A DNA stretch of 12,863 bases from assembly GCA_937872165.1 (NCBI GenBank), contig CALMOR010000146.1, positions 4,953-17,815 on the forward strand, in the 5' to 3' direction. Source of the DNA: an uncultured Burkholderiales bacterium. GTDB lineage: Bacteria > Pseudomonadota > Gammaproteobacteria > Burkholderiales > Burkholderiaceae_D. The notes beneath the pieces are model-generated. The model did not search any database. It had not been told where the DNA came from and saw only the letters and a list, made by a program, of their open reading frames with translations. The translations under genes and the position numbers were made by a program. Below are positions 6,940 through 12,863 of this stretch, one piece after another (the first letter of the stretch is position 1; the number at the start of each line of letters is the position of its first letter).

Positions 6940-7608
6940 TCAGTTCCGCAGCACGTCCGCGCCCTTCGGCGGCGTGAACGCGAAGGTCGACGCGTCGACC
7001 TTCGGATTGCGCTCGACGTTGGCGAAGTCGAGCATCGTCACCTGACCGAGCGCGTCGCGCAGTTCCATCGCGGCGAGCTCGCCGTCGCGAAAGCCGATCG
7101 AGATCTTCTCGAAGGTGGTGTCCCTGCCCTTCGGACTCGCCTCGAGCCACGCCACGCCGTCGCGGATGCCGGCGTCCTTCAGCTCGAAGTTCCGGTCGAT
7201 GTCGTTGCTGCCGAAGAGGATCGCCGCCGGCGTATTGCCGAGCGCGTCCCCGAGCTTGCGCACGGTGACCTGGTTCAGGTCCTTGTCGTAGATCCACAGC
7301 TGTTCGCCGTCGGCGACGAGCAATTGCTCGAAGGGCTTGCTGTAGCTCCAGCGGAAGCGCCCGGGCCGCGCGAACACGAAGGTGCCGCCGGTGGGCTGCG
7401 ATGTCCTCGCCGTGCGCGACACGATGCGTTGCGTGAAGGTGCCCTTCGCGCTCGAGGTCCGGGTGGCGAAGGCGTGCAGGTCGTCGAGGGCGTTCGCGGT
7501 CGCGTCGGCGGACATCCCGAGCCATGCGATCGCGATCGCGACGCGTCGCAGCGGGCGTCCGCGGCGTCGCGGGCCGGCGGTCGCTTCGGGGAGGGCGGGG
7601 TCGATCAT
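6940..7608 (-). CDS. lolA: Outer-membrane lipoprotein carrier protein LolA
   Basis: LolA is the periplasmic chaperone that takes mature lipoproteins from the LolCDE transporter and hands them to the outer-membrane receptor (LolB where present). The mature part shows LolA features: ALDDLHAF after the signal, then GTFTQRIV, GTFVFARPGRFRWSYSKPFEQLLVADG, LWIYDKDLNQVTV and a C-terminal beta-rich region with VDASTFAFTPPKGADV. The signal peptide has an Arg-rich n-region (RRRGRPLRR), a hydrophobic stretch and probable cleavage after ATANA. I chose the ATG at 7608 (222 residues) because it gives a signal of normal length; an in-frame ATG at 7647 would add 13 residues. Neither has a clear ribosome site. 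It lies about 110 nt downstream of ftsK on the same strand, the usual betaproteobacterial order, so cotranscription is likely. The commonly following rarA is absent here. Confidence 0.9.
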   Translation of the reverse strand: MIDPALPEATAGPRRRGRPLRRVAIAIAWLGMSADATANALDDLHAFATRTSSAKGTFTQRIVSRTARTSQPTGGTFVFARPGRFRWSYSKPFEQLLVADGEQLWIYDKDLNQVTVRKLGDALGNTPAAILFGSNDIDRNFELKDAGIRDGVAWLEASPKGRDTTFEKISIGFRDGELAAMELRDALGQVTMLDFANVERNPKVDASTFAFTPPKGADVLRN

Positions 7609-7721
7609 GATGTCGGGCCGGTCGGAGATGGAGTCGCGGCGATCCATCGACAACGCGCGACGGATCGGGAAGGTCACGACGAAGCGCAGGGAAAGGCCAC
7701 GTGCCGCTTCGGCGCGCGGCT

Positions 7722-10130
7722 TCACTCGCCGCTCGACGAGGGCACCAGGATCTCGCGGTTGCCGTTCGACTGCAGCGACGACACGATGCCCGCCTTCTCC
7801 ATGTCCTCGAGCAGCCGCGCCGCCCGGTTGTAGCCGATGCGCAGCTTCCGCTGGACGTACGAGATCGACGCGCGACGATCCTTGATGACGATCGCCGCGG
7901 CCTCGTCGTACAGCGCATCGGCTTCGCCGCCGCGACCTTCGCCGGGCGAAGCGTCGCCGTCCTCCATGTCGCCGAGCGTGCCGCCCTCGAGGATGCCTTC
8001 GATGTAGTTGGGGCCGCCGCGCGCCGCCGTCTGCTTCTTGAGATGCTCGACGACCGCGTGCACTTCCTCGTCGGCGACGAAGGCCCCGTGCACGCGCTGC
8101 GGCAGGCCGGTACCGGGCGGCAGGTAGAGCATGTCGCCCATGCCGAGCAGCGCCTCGGCCCCCTGCTGGTCGAGGATCGTGCGGCTGTCGATCTTCGACG
8201 ACACCTGGAAGCCGATACGGGTCGGGATGTTGGCCTTGATGAGCCCGGTGATGACGTCGACGCTCGGACGCTGGGTCGCGAGGATCAGGTGGATGCCGGC
8301 GGCGCGCGCCTTCTGCGCGATGCGCGCGATCAGCTCCTCGACCTTCTTGCCGACGACCATCATCAGGTCCGCGAGCTCGTCGATGACGATGACGATGGTC
8401 GGCAGCCTGTCGAGCGGCTCGGGCGCCTCCGGTGTCAGCGAGAACGGGTTGCCGATCTTCTCTTCCTTCTTCGCTGCCTCGGCGATCTTGGAGTTGTAGC
8501 CGGCGAGGTTGCGCACGCCGAGCTTCGACATCAGCTTGTAGCGCCGCTCCATCTCGGCGACCGCCCAGTTCAACGCGTGACCGGCCTGGCGCATGTCGGT
8601 CACGACCGGTGCTAGCAGATGCGCGATGCCCTCGTAGACCGACAGCTCGAGCATCTTCGGGTCGATCATGATCAGCTTGACCTGATTCGCATCGGCCTTG
8701 TAGAGCAGCGACAGGATCATCGCGTTGATGCCGACCGACTTGCCCGAGCCCGTGGTGCCGGCCACCAGCAGGTGCGGCATCTTCGCGAGGTCGGCCACCA
8801 CCGGTCGCCCGGCGATGTCCTTGCCGAGCGCGAGCGTGAGCGGCGACGCGCTCTCGTTGTAGATCTGCGAGCCGAGGATCTCCGACAGGCGCACGGCCTG
8901 GCGCCGCGGGTTCGGCAGCTCGAGGCCCATCGTGGTCTTGCCGGGAATGGTCTCGACGACGCGGATCGACACCAGCGACAGCGCGCGCGCCAGGTCCTTC
9001 GCGAGCCCGACGATCTGGCTGCCCTTGACGCCGGTGGCCGGCTCGATCTCGTAGCGCGTGATGATCGGACCCGGATGGGCGGCCACCACCTGAACCTCGA
9101 CGCCGAAGTCCTTCAGCTTCTTCTCGATCAGGCGCGACGTGAACTCGAGCGTCTCGGGACTGACCGTCTCCTGCATCACCGGCGGCGGCGCGAGCAGCGA
9201 CAGCGGCGGCAGGTCCGAGCCGGGGATCTCCGCGAACAGCGGGACCTGCCTCTCCTTCTCGACGCGCGGCGACTGCGGCACCGCGACCACCTGCGGCTCG
9301 ATGCGGATCGGCGGCGCCTCGACGATGCGGCTGCGCTCCTGCACGACCGCGACCTCGCGGACCACCGCGGCCTCGGCACCGACCGCGCGATCCTCGGCCG
9401 CCTCGCGCTTGCGCTTGAAGAGCAGCACGCCGCCCTCGAGGAAGGTGCCGACGCGCTCGGCGATGGTCAGCCACGACATCCCCGTGAAAAGCGAGAAGCC
9501 GCCGGCGAACAGCACCAGCAGCGCGAGCGTGGCGCCGGTCATCCCGAAGGCGCCGACGAGGAGGCGCACGCCTTCGTTGCCGATCACGCCGCCCGGCCCC
9601 TGCGGCAATGCATGGCGCAGCGCGGGCGCCGCACCCGCGGAGCGGAAGTACTCGATGCCGCAGCACGCGATCAGCAGGACCGCGAAGCCGGCGAGGTGGA
9701 TCCATATCGGCTCGGCAGGCTCGTCGTCGTCGGGCAGCAGACGGCTGCGGACCAGCGCGCGATAGCCGACGGCGACGCGGCTCGCGAGCAGCACGATCAG
9801 CCAGTAGGCCGAATGGCCGAACACCGACAGCAGCACGTCGGCGAGCCAGGCGCCGAAGCGACCGCCACGGTTGCCGAGCGATGACACGGTCGCGCTGTGC
9901 GACCAGCCCGGGTCGCCGGCGCTGTAGGTGACGAGGATGAGGAACAGATAGAGCGCCAGCGCCGCGAAGGCGAGCCAGCGCGCCTCGCGGAAGAGCCGCG
10001 ACGCCCGCGAGGGCTCCGCCTGGCGCCCGGCGGTCCGGCGGCCGGTCGTGCCCGAGCGATGGAGGGCGCCGCCGTCGAGGGCCGCACCGATGGCGGGGCT
10101 CGACGAAGGGAAGGAGGCGGAACGGGGCAT
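7722..10130 (-). CDS. ftsK: DNA translocase FtsK
   Basis: The 802-residue protein is a septal DNA translocase that pumps chromosome ends through the closing division site and activates XerCD recombination at dif. The N-terminal membrane domain has about four helices (52-69, 98-120, 144-162, 188-215). A short linker (about 240-320) follows, with acidic, Pro- and Arg-containing stretches. The motor domain has Walker A GTTGSGKS (458-465), Walker B IVIDELADLM (581-590) and ILATQRPSVDVITG (616-629). The C-terminal winged-helix gamma domain (about 738-798), with ASISYVQRKLRIGYNRAARLLEDME, reads the polar guide sequences. The linker is much shorter than in E. coli, as in many proteobacteria. The ATG at 10130 is chosen because upstream in-frame sequence is Arg/Gly-rich and crosses the promoter region; no Shine-Dalgarno is seen and a TATAAT box lies directly before it. 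It is divergent from trxB and upstream of lolA. Confidence 0.95.
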   Translation of the reverse strand: MPRSASFPSSSPAIGAALDGGALHRSGTTGRRTAGRQAEPSRASRLFREARWLAFAALALYLFLILVTYSAGDPGWSHSATVSSLGNRGGRFGAWLADVLLSVFGHSAYWLIVLLASRVAVGYRALVRSRLLPDDDEPAEPIWIHLAGFAVLLIACCGIEYFRSAGAAPALRHALPQGPGGVIGNEGVRLLVGAFGMTGATLALLVLFAGGFSLFTGMSWLTIAERVGTFLEGGVLLFKRKREAAEDRAVGAEAAVVREVAVVQERSRIVEAPPIRIEPQVVAVPQSPRVEKERQVPLFAEIPGSDLPPLSLLAPPPVMQETVSPETLEFTSRLIEKKLKDFGVEVQVVAAHPGPIITRYEIEPATGVKGSQIVGLAKDLARALSLVSIRVVETIPGKTTMGLELPNPRRQAVRLSEILGSQIYNESASPLTLALGKDIAGRPVVADLAKMPHLLVAGTTGSGKSVGINAMILSLLYKADANQVKLIMIDPKMLELSVYEGIAHLLAPVVTDMRQAGHALNWAVAEMERRYKLMSKLGVRNLAGYNSKIAEAAKKEEKIGNPFSLTPEAPEPLDRLPTIVIVIDELADLMMVVGKKVEELIARIAQKARAAGIHLILATQRPSVDVITGLIKANIPTRIGFQVSSKIDSRTILDQQGAEALLGMGDMLYLPPGTGLPQRVHGAFVADEEVHAVVEHLKKQTAARGGPNYIEGILEGGTLGDMEDGDASPGEGRGGEADALYDEAAAIVIKDRRASISYVQRKLRIGYNRAARLLEDMEKAGIVSSLQSNGNREILVPSSSGE

Positions 10131-10136
10131 CGGGCG

Positions 10137-10142
10137 ATTATA
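10137..10142 (-). promoter_or_regulatory. -10 box of ftsK, implying a leaderless or near-leaderless mRNA
   Basis: A perfect TATAAT lies on the minus strand with only six bases (CGCCCG) between it and the ftsK ATG, so transcription would be expected to begin at or next to the A of ATG. A weak -35 (ACGACC, three of six) sits 17 nt upstream, within an 11-nt inverted repeat ACGAC-N-GTCGT at 10155-10165. The lack of a Shine-Dalgarno sequence agrees with leaderless translation. Alternatively the true start is another promoter farther upstream. Confidence 0.5.
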
Positions 10143-10249
10143 TCGACGGGCCCCACGACGGTCGTCGCCATCGACGCCCCCGGGTGATAGAGCAACGGAA
10201 GCGGCCCGGGGACGACGGCAGGCACCCGACGCCCTCGTGACGGCACTCC

Positions 10250-10255
10250 TATAAT
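10250..10255 (+). promoter_or_regulatory. -10 box of trxB promoter
   Basis: A perfect TATAAT on the plus strand, about 100 nt before the trxB ATG, gives an expected start near 10262 and a 5' leader of roughly 93 nt. An 18-nt spacer puts CCGACG (three of six matches, sharing the central GAC) at the -35 position. The same TATAATCGC context occurs at the divergent ftsK promoter 108 nt away. Confidence 0.55.
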
Positions 10256-10354
10256 CGCGTCTTGCCCCGCGTGGCCCGCCGTCGCCGCTTGCATCGCGCC
10301 GGGCCGCCCCGACCTTCAGCGTCGAGCCTCCTTCACCGATCACGGCCACCGATC

Positions 10355-11344
10355 ATGTCATCACCCAAGCACGCGCGCGTCCTCATCCTCGGCTCGGGTC
10401 CGGCCGGCTACACGGCCGCGGTCTACGCGGCCCGCGCCAACCTGAAGCCGCTCCTCGTCACCGGACTCGCGCAGGGCGGTCAGTTGATGACGACCACCGA
10501 CGTCGACAACTGGCCGGCGGACGCCGACGGCGTGCAGGGCCCGGCGCTGATGCAGCGCTTCCTCGCGCACGCCGAGCGCTTCGACACCGAGATCGTCTTC
10601 GATCACATCCACACCGTGAGGCTCGGGCAGCGCCCGTTCCTGCTGATCGGCGACGCGAGCCACTACACCTGCGACGCGCTGATCGTCGCGACCGGTGCGT
10701 CGGCGATGTACCTCGGGTTGCCGTCCGAGGAGGCCTTCATGGGCAGAGGGGTGTCCGGCTGCGCCACCTGCGACGGCTTCTTCTACAAAGGTCAGGAGGT
10801 GGCGGTCATCGGCGGCGGCAACACCGCGGTCGAGGAAGCGCTGTACCTGTCGAACATCGCCAGCAAGGTCACCGTGGTCCATCGCCGCGAGAAGTTCAGG
10901 GCGGAGGCCATCCTGATCGACAAGCTGAAAGAGAAGGAGAGGGCCGGCACCATCGAGGTCAAGTGGAACGCGCGGCTCGACGAGGTACTCGGCGACGACT
11001 CGGGCGTGACCGGCATGCGCCTCGCGTCGACCACCGACGATCGCAAGACCGACATCGCGTTGTCGGGCGTCTTCATCGCGATCGGACACCGACCGAACAC
11101 CGAGATCTTCGAGGGCCAGGTCGAGATGAGGAACGGCTACATCGTCACGAAGGGCGGCCTGTCGGGCCAGGCCACCGAGACCAGCGTCCCCGGCGTGTTC
11201 GCGGCCGGCGACGTGCAGGACCACGTGTATCGGCAAGCGATCACCAGCGCGGGCACCGGCTGCATGGCCGCGCTCGATGCCCAGCGCTTCCTCGAGAACC
11301 TCGACGTGCCGGTGCCGGAGCAGGAGGCGGTCGCCGAGCTGTAG
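10355..11344 (+). CDS. trxB: Thioredoxin-disulfide reductase
   Basis: TrxB is the cytoplasmic flavoprotein that uses NADPH to reduce thioredoxin. The 329-residue protein shows the full low-molecular-weight reductase pattern: FAD-binding GSGPAGYTAAVYAARANL (13-30), GGQLMTTTDVDNWP (41-54), redox-active C136-A-T-C139 followed by D140, NADPH-binding GGGNTAVEEALYLSNIA (153-169) with VHRREKFRAE (175-184), and the C-terminal FAD motif GVFAAGDVQDHVYRQAITSAGTG (280-302). The ATG at 10355 is chosen because MSSPKHARVLILGSG is the normal start; an in-frame TTG at 10262 would add 31 Arg-rich residues that do not fit the family. The ribosome site is weak. It is divergent from ftsK and upstream of an Smr-domain gene, an arrangement familiar in Betaproteobacteria. 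Confidence 0.96.
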   Translation: MSSPKHARVLILGSGPAGYTAAVYAARANLKPLLVTGLAQGGQLMTTTDVDNWPADADGVQGPALMQRFLAHAERFDTEIVFDHIHTVRLGQRPFLLIGDASHYTCDALIVATGASAMYLGLPSEEAFMGRGVSGCATCDGFFYKGQEVAVIGGGNTAVEEALYLSNIASKVTVVHRREKFRAEAILIDKLKEKERAGTIEVKWNARLDEVLGDDSGVTGMRLASTTDDRKTDIALSGVFIAIGHRPNTEIFEGQVEMRNGYIVTKGGLSGQATETSVPGVFAAGDVQDHVYRQAITSAGTGCMAALDAQRFLENLDVPVPEQEAVAEL

Positions 11345-11350
11345 TACGCG

Positions 11351-11367
11351 GGGCAGCGACGCTGCCC
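11351..11367 (+). other. Hairpin between trxB and the smr gene
   Basis: GGGCAGC (11351-11357), the loop GAC, and GCTGCCC (11361-11367) make a perfect 7-bp stem six bases after the trxB stop. No T-run follows, so it may be a weak terminator or a 3' end-protecting structure that lowers expression of the downstream gene relative to trxB. Confidence 0.45.
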
Positions 11368-11395
11368 GTGAGAGGTCGCGTCAACCGGATCCTGC

Positions 11396-12037
11396 ATGAA
11401 GGCTCGTGTGCGCCACCTCTCCGATCTCGCGGGTCTTCGCGAACAGCTCGAGCGCGAGGCGAAGGAACGCGAGCGTCTCGAGCGCGAGGCGAAGCGCGCG
11501 GCTCTCGAGGCCGAGCGCGAGGCCGACCTCTTTCGCCTCGCTGTCGGTTCGGTGGCGCCGCTGAAGACCGGCGCGCGCATCGAGCATCCGAAGAAGCTGC
11601 CCGAGCCGATCGCCCACCAGCGCCGCCGCGACGAAGCGGCGGCGCTGGCCGAATCGATCTCCGACGACTTCGATGCCGACGCGGTCCTCGACACCGACGA
11701 GCAGCTGTCGTGGAAGCGCGAAGGCGTGAGCCCCGAGGTCGTCCGCAAGCTGCGACGCGGTCACTGGATCATCCAGTCCGAGGTCGACCTGCACGGCGCG
11801 CGGGTGGACGGTGCCCGCGAGATGGTGGGGACGTTCCTGCGCGAAGCGATCAAGCACCACCTGCGCTGCGTGCGCATCGTCCATGGCAAGGGCCACGGCT
11901 CGGCCGGCAAGCAGCCGGTCCTGAAGGGCAAGGTCAAGAACTGGCTGATGCAGAAGGAGGAGGTGATGGCCTTCTGCCAGGCGCGCGAGCACGACGGCGG
12001 TGGCGGCGCGCTGATCGTGCTGCTGCGGCCGTCGTGA
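11396..12037 (+). CDS. Smr-domain protein (MutS2 C-terminal-like)
   Basis: This 213-residue protein has a charged N-terminal region (about 12-47), probably coiled coil, and a C-terminal Smr domain (about 127-211). Smr landmarks are EVDLHGARVDGAREMV (129-144, with DLHG 131-134) and RIVHGKGHGS (160-169, with HGKG 163-166), ending in the strand ALIVLLR. Stand-alone Smr proteins are small nucleases or nucleic-acid binding proteins related to the MutS2 tail; the cellular role of the proteobacterial form is not well defined. The ATG at 11396 is 51 nt after trxB; the nearest SD-like AGAGG is about 20 nt away, so the start is only moderately secure. The N-terminal region contains an LEREAK repeat, encoded by an exact 18-nt duplication. 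Confidence 0.9.
   Translation: MKARVRHLSDLAGLREQLEREAKERERLEREAKRAALEAEREADLFRLAVGSVAPLKTGARIEHPKKLPEPIAHQRRRDEAAALAESISDDFDADAVLDTDEQLSWKREGVSPEVVRKLRRGHWIIQSEVDLHGARVDGAREMVGTFLREAIKHHLRCVRIVHGKGHGSAGKQPVLKGKVKNWLMQKEEVMAFCQAREHDGGGGALIVLLRPS
11447..11494 (+). repeat. 18-nt direct repeat inside the smr gene
   Basis: CTCGAGCGCGAGGCGAAG occurs at 11447-11464 and again, without mismatch, at 11477-11494, a 30-nt period. In frame it encodes LEREAK twice (residues 18-23 and 28-33), part of the charged helix. The period of ten residues is not a heptad multiple. It is likely a recent internal duplication or slippage product. Confidence 0.7.
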
Positions 12038-12076
12038 CGCGACGGCGCCGCGACGACCGGACCGCGTCGTCCGGCC
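12038..12076. terminator. Convergent gap with GC hairpin potential
   Basis: This 39-nt gap separates the smr stop from the stop of the opposing small gene. GACGAC (12052-12057) can pair with GTCGTC (12066-12071) across an 8-nt loop, and CCGGA/TCCGG offers an overlapping alternative. No T-run is present on either strand. It is a plausible but weak shared terminator. Confidence 0.3.
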
Positions 12077-12463
12077 TCAACGACGCGACGCTTCCTCGAC
12101 CGGCCGGCTCTTCTGCTTGCAGCGACGGCCCTCCGACCGGCTGCGGCTCACGGCCTCGTCCGGTCCCGCGCAGGCCGCACAGGGATCGCGCCACGAGACG
12201 TTCGCAGGTTGCCAGCGGAACAGGTCCCAGAACGACTTCCACTCGTCGGCCCGTTCCTTGCCGTAGACGGCGTTGCCCCGCTCCTCGTTGTCGGTCCGCG
12301 GCTTCTGCGGCAGCGCCGGATCGTATTGCGCGCCGACCCTTCGATTGATCGCGTCCTGCTGCGCGCCGAGCGACGGGTAGGGATCGGTCAGGTGGCGCAA
12401 CCCGCTCGCTGCAACCCGAGGACACAGGCCAGCCGGGCGATCCGCCTTCCCATACGAGAACAC
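12077..12463 (-). CDS. Uncharacterised small protein, possibly a frameshifted exported protein or lipoprotein
   Basis: I do not recognise the family. The frame starts at a GTG (12461-12463) and gives 128 residues. From about residue 24 (LTDPYPSLGAQQD) codons are strongly G/C-ending and include four Trp, in NEERGNAVYGKERADEWKSF and WDLFRWQPANVSW, so the body looks genuinely coding. The tail is Arg/Lys/Ser-rich with three Cys (DPCAACAG and RRCKQKS). The first 21 residues look less coding, and the GTG lies within AGGTG, which is an ideal ribosome site for a different-frame ATG at 12453. That ATG begins a signal-like peptide that hits a stop at 12388-12390. A single-base indel would join the two frames. 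So the gene may be frameshifted (mutation or sequencing error), or start within, for example at TTG 12400. It lies 39 nt downstream of accD on the same strand. Confidence 0.55.
   Translation of the reverse strand: MFSYGKADRPAGLCPRVAASGLRHLTDPYPSLGAQQDAINRRVGAQYDPALPQKPRTDNEERGNAVYGKERADEWKSFWDLFRWQPANVSWRDPCAACAGPDEAVSRSRSEGRRCKQKSRPVEEASRR
12388..12453 (-). pseudogene. Signal-peptide-like start in a shifted frame
   Basis: Reading the minus strand from ATG at 12453 gives 21 codons: MGRR, then hydrophobic IARLACVLGL, then AGCAT, and TGA at 12390-12388. AGGTG seven bases before this ATG is a good match to the ribosome-binding consensus. The layout (two Arg, short hydrophobic core, A-G-C) resembles a lipoprotein signal, though the residue three before the Cys is Arg, which is poor for a lipobox. 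I read it as the detached start of the downstream 12077-12463 gene. A small independent peptide is possible but unlikely. Confidence 0.4.
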
Positions 12464-12502
12464 CTGCCCCGAAGCGGGAGGCGTCCGGGCATGCCGACGT
12501 CC

Positions 12503-12863
12503 TCAGGCCACCACGTCCGACGGCTGCTTCTGCAGCAACGCCAGCAGCCGCGCGATCTCGTCGCGCATCTTGCGACGGTCGACGATCATGTCGATCGCGC
12601 CCTTCTGCAGCAGGAACTCGGAGCGCTGAAACCCTTCGGGCAACTTCTCGCGGACGGTCTGCTCGATCACGCGAGGACCCGCGAAGCCGATCAGCGCGTG
12701 CGGCTCGGCGATGACGACGTCGCCCATGAAGGCGAAGCTGGCCGACACGCCGCCCATCGTGGGATCGGTCAGCACGCTGACGAACGGCAGCTTCGCCTGC
12801 GCGAGCTTGGTCAGCATGCCGGTGGTCTTGGCCATCTGCATCAGCGACAGCAGGCCCTCCTGC
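12503..12863 (-). CDS. accD: Acetyl-CoA carboxylase carboxyltransferase subunit beta (partial, C-terminal part)
   Basis: AccD pairs with AccA to transfer the carboxyl group from biotin to acetyl-CoA, giving malonyl-CoA for fatty-acid synthesis. The visible part starts at QEGLLSLMQMAKTT at the window edge and includes SVLTDPTMGGVSASFAFMGD, AEPHALIGFAGPRVIEQTVREKLPEGFQRSEFLL and KGAIDMIVDRRKMRDEI, all typical of the family. The N-terminal zinc-ribbon and first half lie beyond 12863. The stop TGA is at 12505-12503, with a short C-terminal tail ending SDVVA. The gene commonly found after accD in Betaproteobacteria, folC, is not next; an uncharacterised gene follows. Confidence 0.95.
   Translation of the reverse strand, partial: QEGLLSLMQMAKTTGMLTKLAQAKLPFVSVLTDPTMGGVSASFAFMGDVVIAEPHALIGFAGPRVIEQTVREKLPEGFQRSEFLLQKGAIDMIVDRRKMRDEIARLLALLQKQPSDVVA

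Noticed and set aside
10262..10354. TTG start of trxB at the predicted transcription start
   Set aside because: The added 31 residues are Arg/Pro-rich and unlike TrxB N-termini; the ATG at 10355 begins the normal FAD-binding start.
1..12863. CRISPR array, tRNA, rRNA, insertion sequence or prophage
   Set aside because: No regularly spaced repeats, no cloverleaf-like segments, no transposase or integrase motifs, and nearly all DNA is accounted for by the genes listed.

Overview
The window is a GC-rich, densely packed bacterial chromosome segment whose genes use mostly G- or C-ending codons. The core genes (ftsK, lolA, trxB, an Smr-domain gene and accD), the divergent ftsK/trxB arrangement and the protein sequences fit a Betaproteobacterium, most likely of the Burkholderiales. 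This is judged from family knowledge and no search was run. I see no phage, insertion sequence, CRISPR array, tRNA or rRNA.

Layout. Positions 1-34 hold the last codons of a plus-strand gene, followed at once by a perfect 22-nt GC palindrome, probably a bidirectional terminator. A phosphoesterase lipoprotein gene (minus, 63-1730) and a di-heme cytochrome c peroxidase gene (plus, 1943-3250) diverge from a 212-nt region that carries a 13-nt tandem repeat. The peroxidase is followed on the same strand by a DUF1801/OmdA-type protein (3301-3939) and a small DUF1304 membrane protein (3992-4378). Next come a divergent acyl-CoA ligase (minus, 4398-6017) and a crotonase-family gene (plus, 6127-6930); the crotonase has lost both usual catalytic glutamates. 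A cell-envelope block follows: lolA and ftsK on the minus strand, probably one transcript. Facing away from ftsK is trxB, then a gene for an Smr-domain protein. The right edge holds a small uncharacterised minus-strand gene, apparently broken or mis-framed near its start, and the C-terminal part of accD.

How the genes work together. ftsK (chromosome segregation and division) and lolA (lipoprotein transport to the outer membrane) are housekeeping genes. LolA would carry lipoproteins such as the phosphoesterase encoded here, if that protein goes to the outer membrane. trxB keeps cytoplasmic thioredoxin reduced. accD makes a subunit of the enzyme for the first committed step of fatty-acid synthesis. 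The acyl-CoA ligase and crotonase probably act on the same or related acyl-CoA compounds, with unknown substrate.

I find no convincing new multi-gene system. The points most worth checking are the crotonase without catalytic glutamates beside an acyl-CoA ligase, the apparently frameshifted lipoprotein-like gene at 12077-12463, the -10 box immediately before the ftsK ATG (predicting a leaderless mRNA), and the tandem repeat between the phosphoesterase and peroxidase genes.
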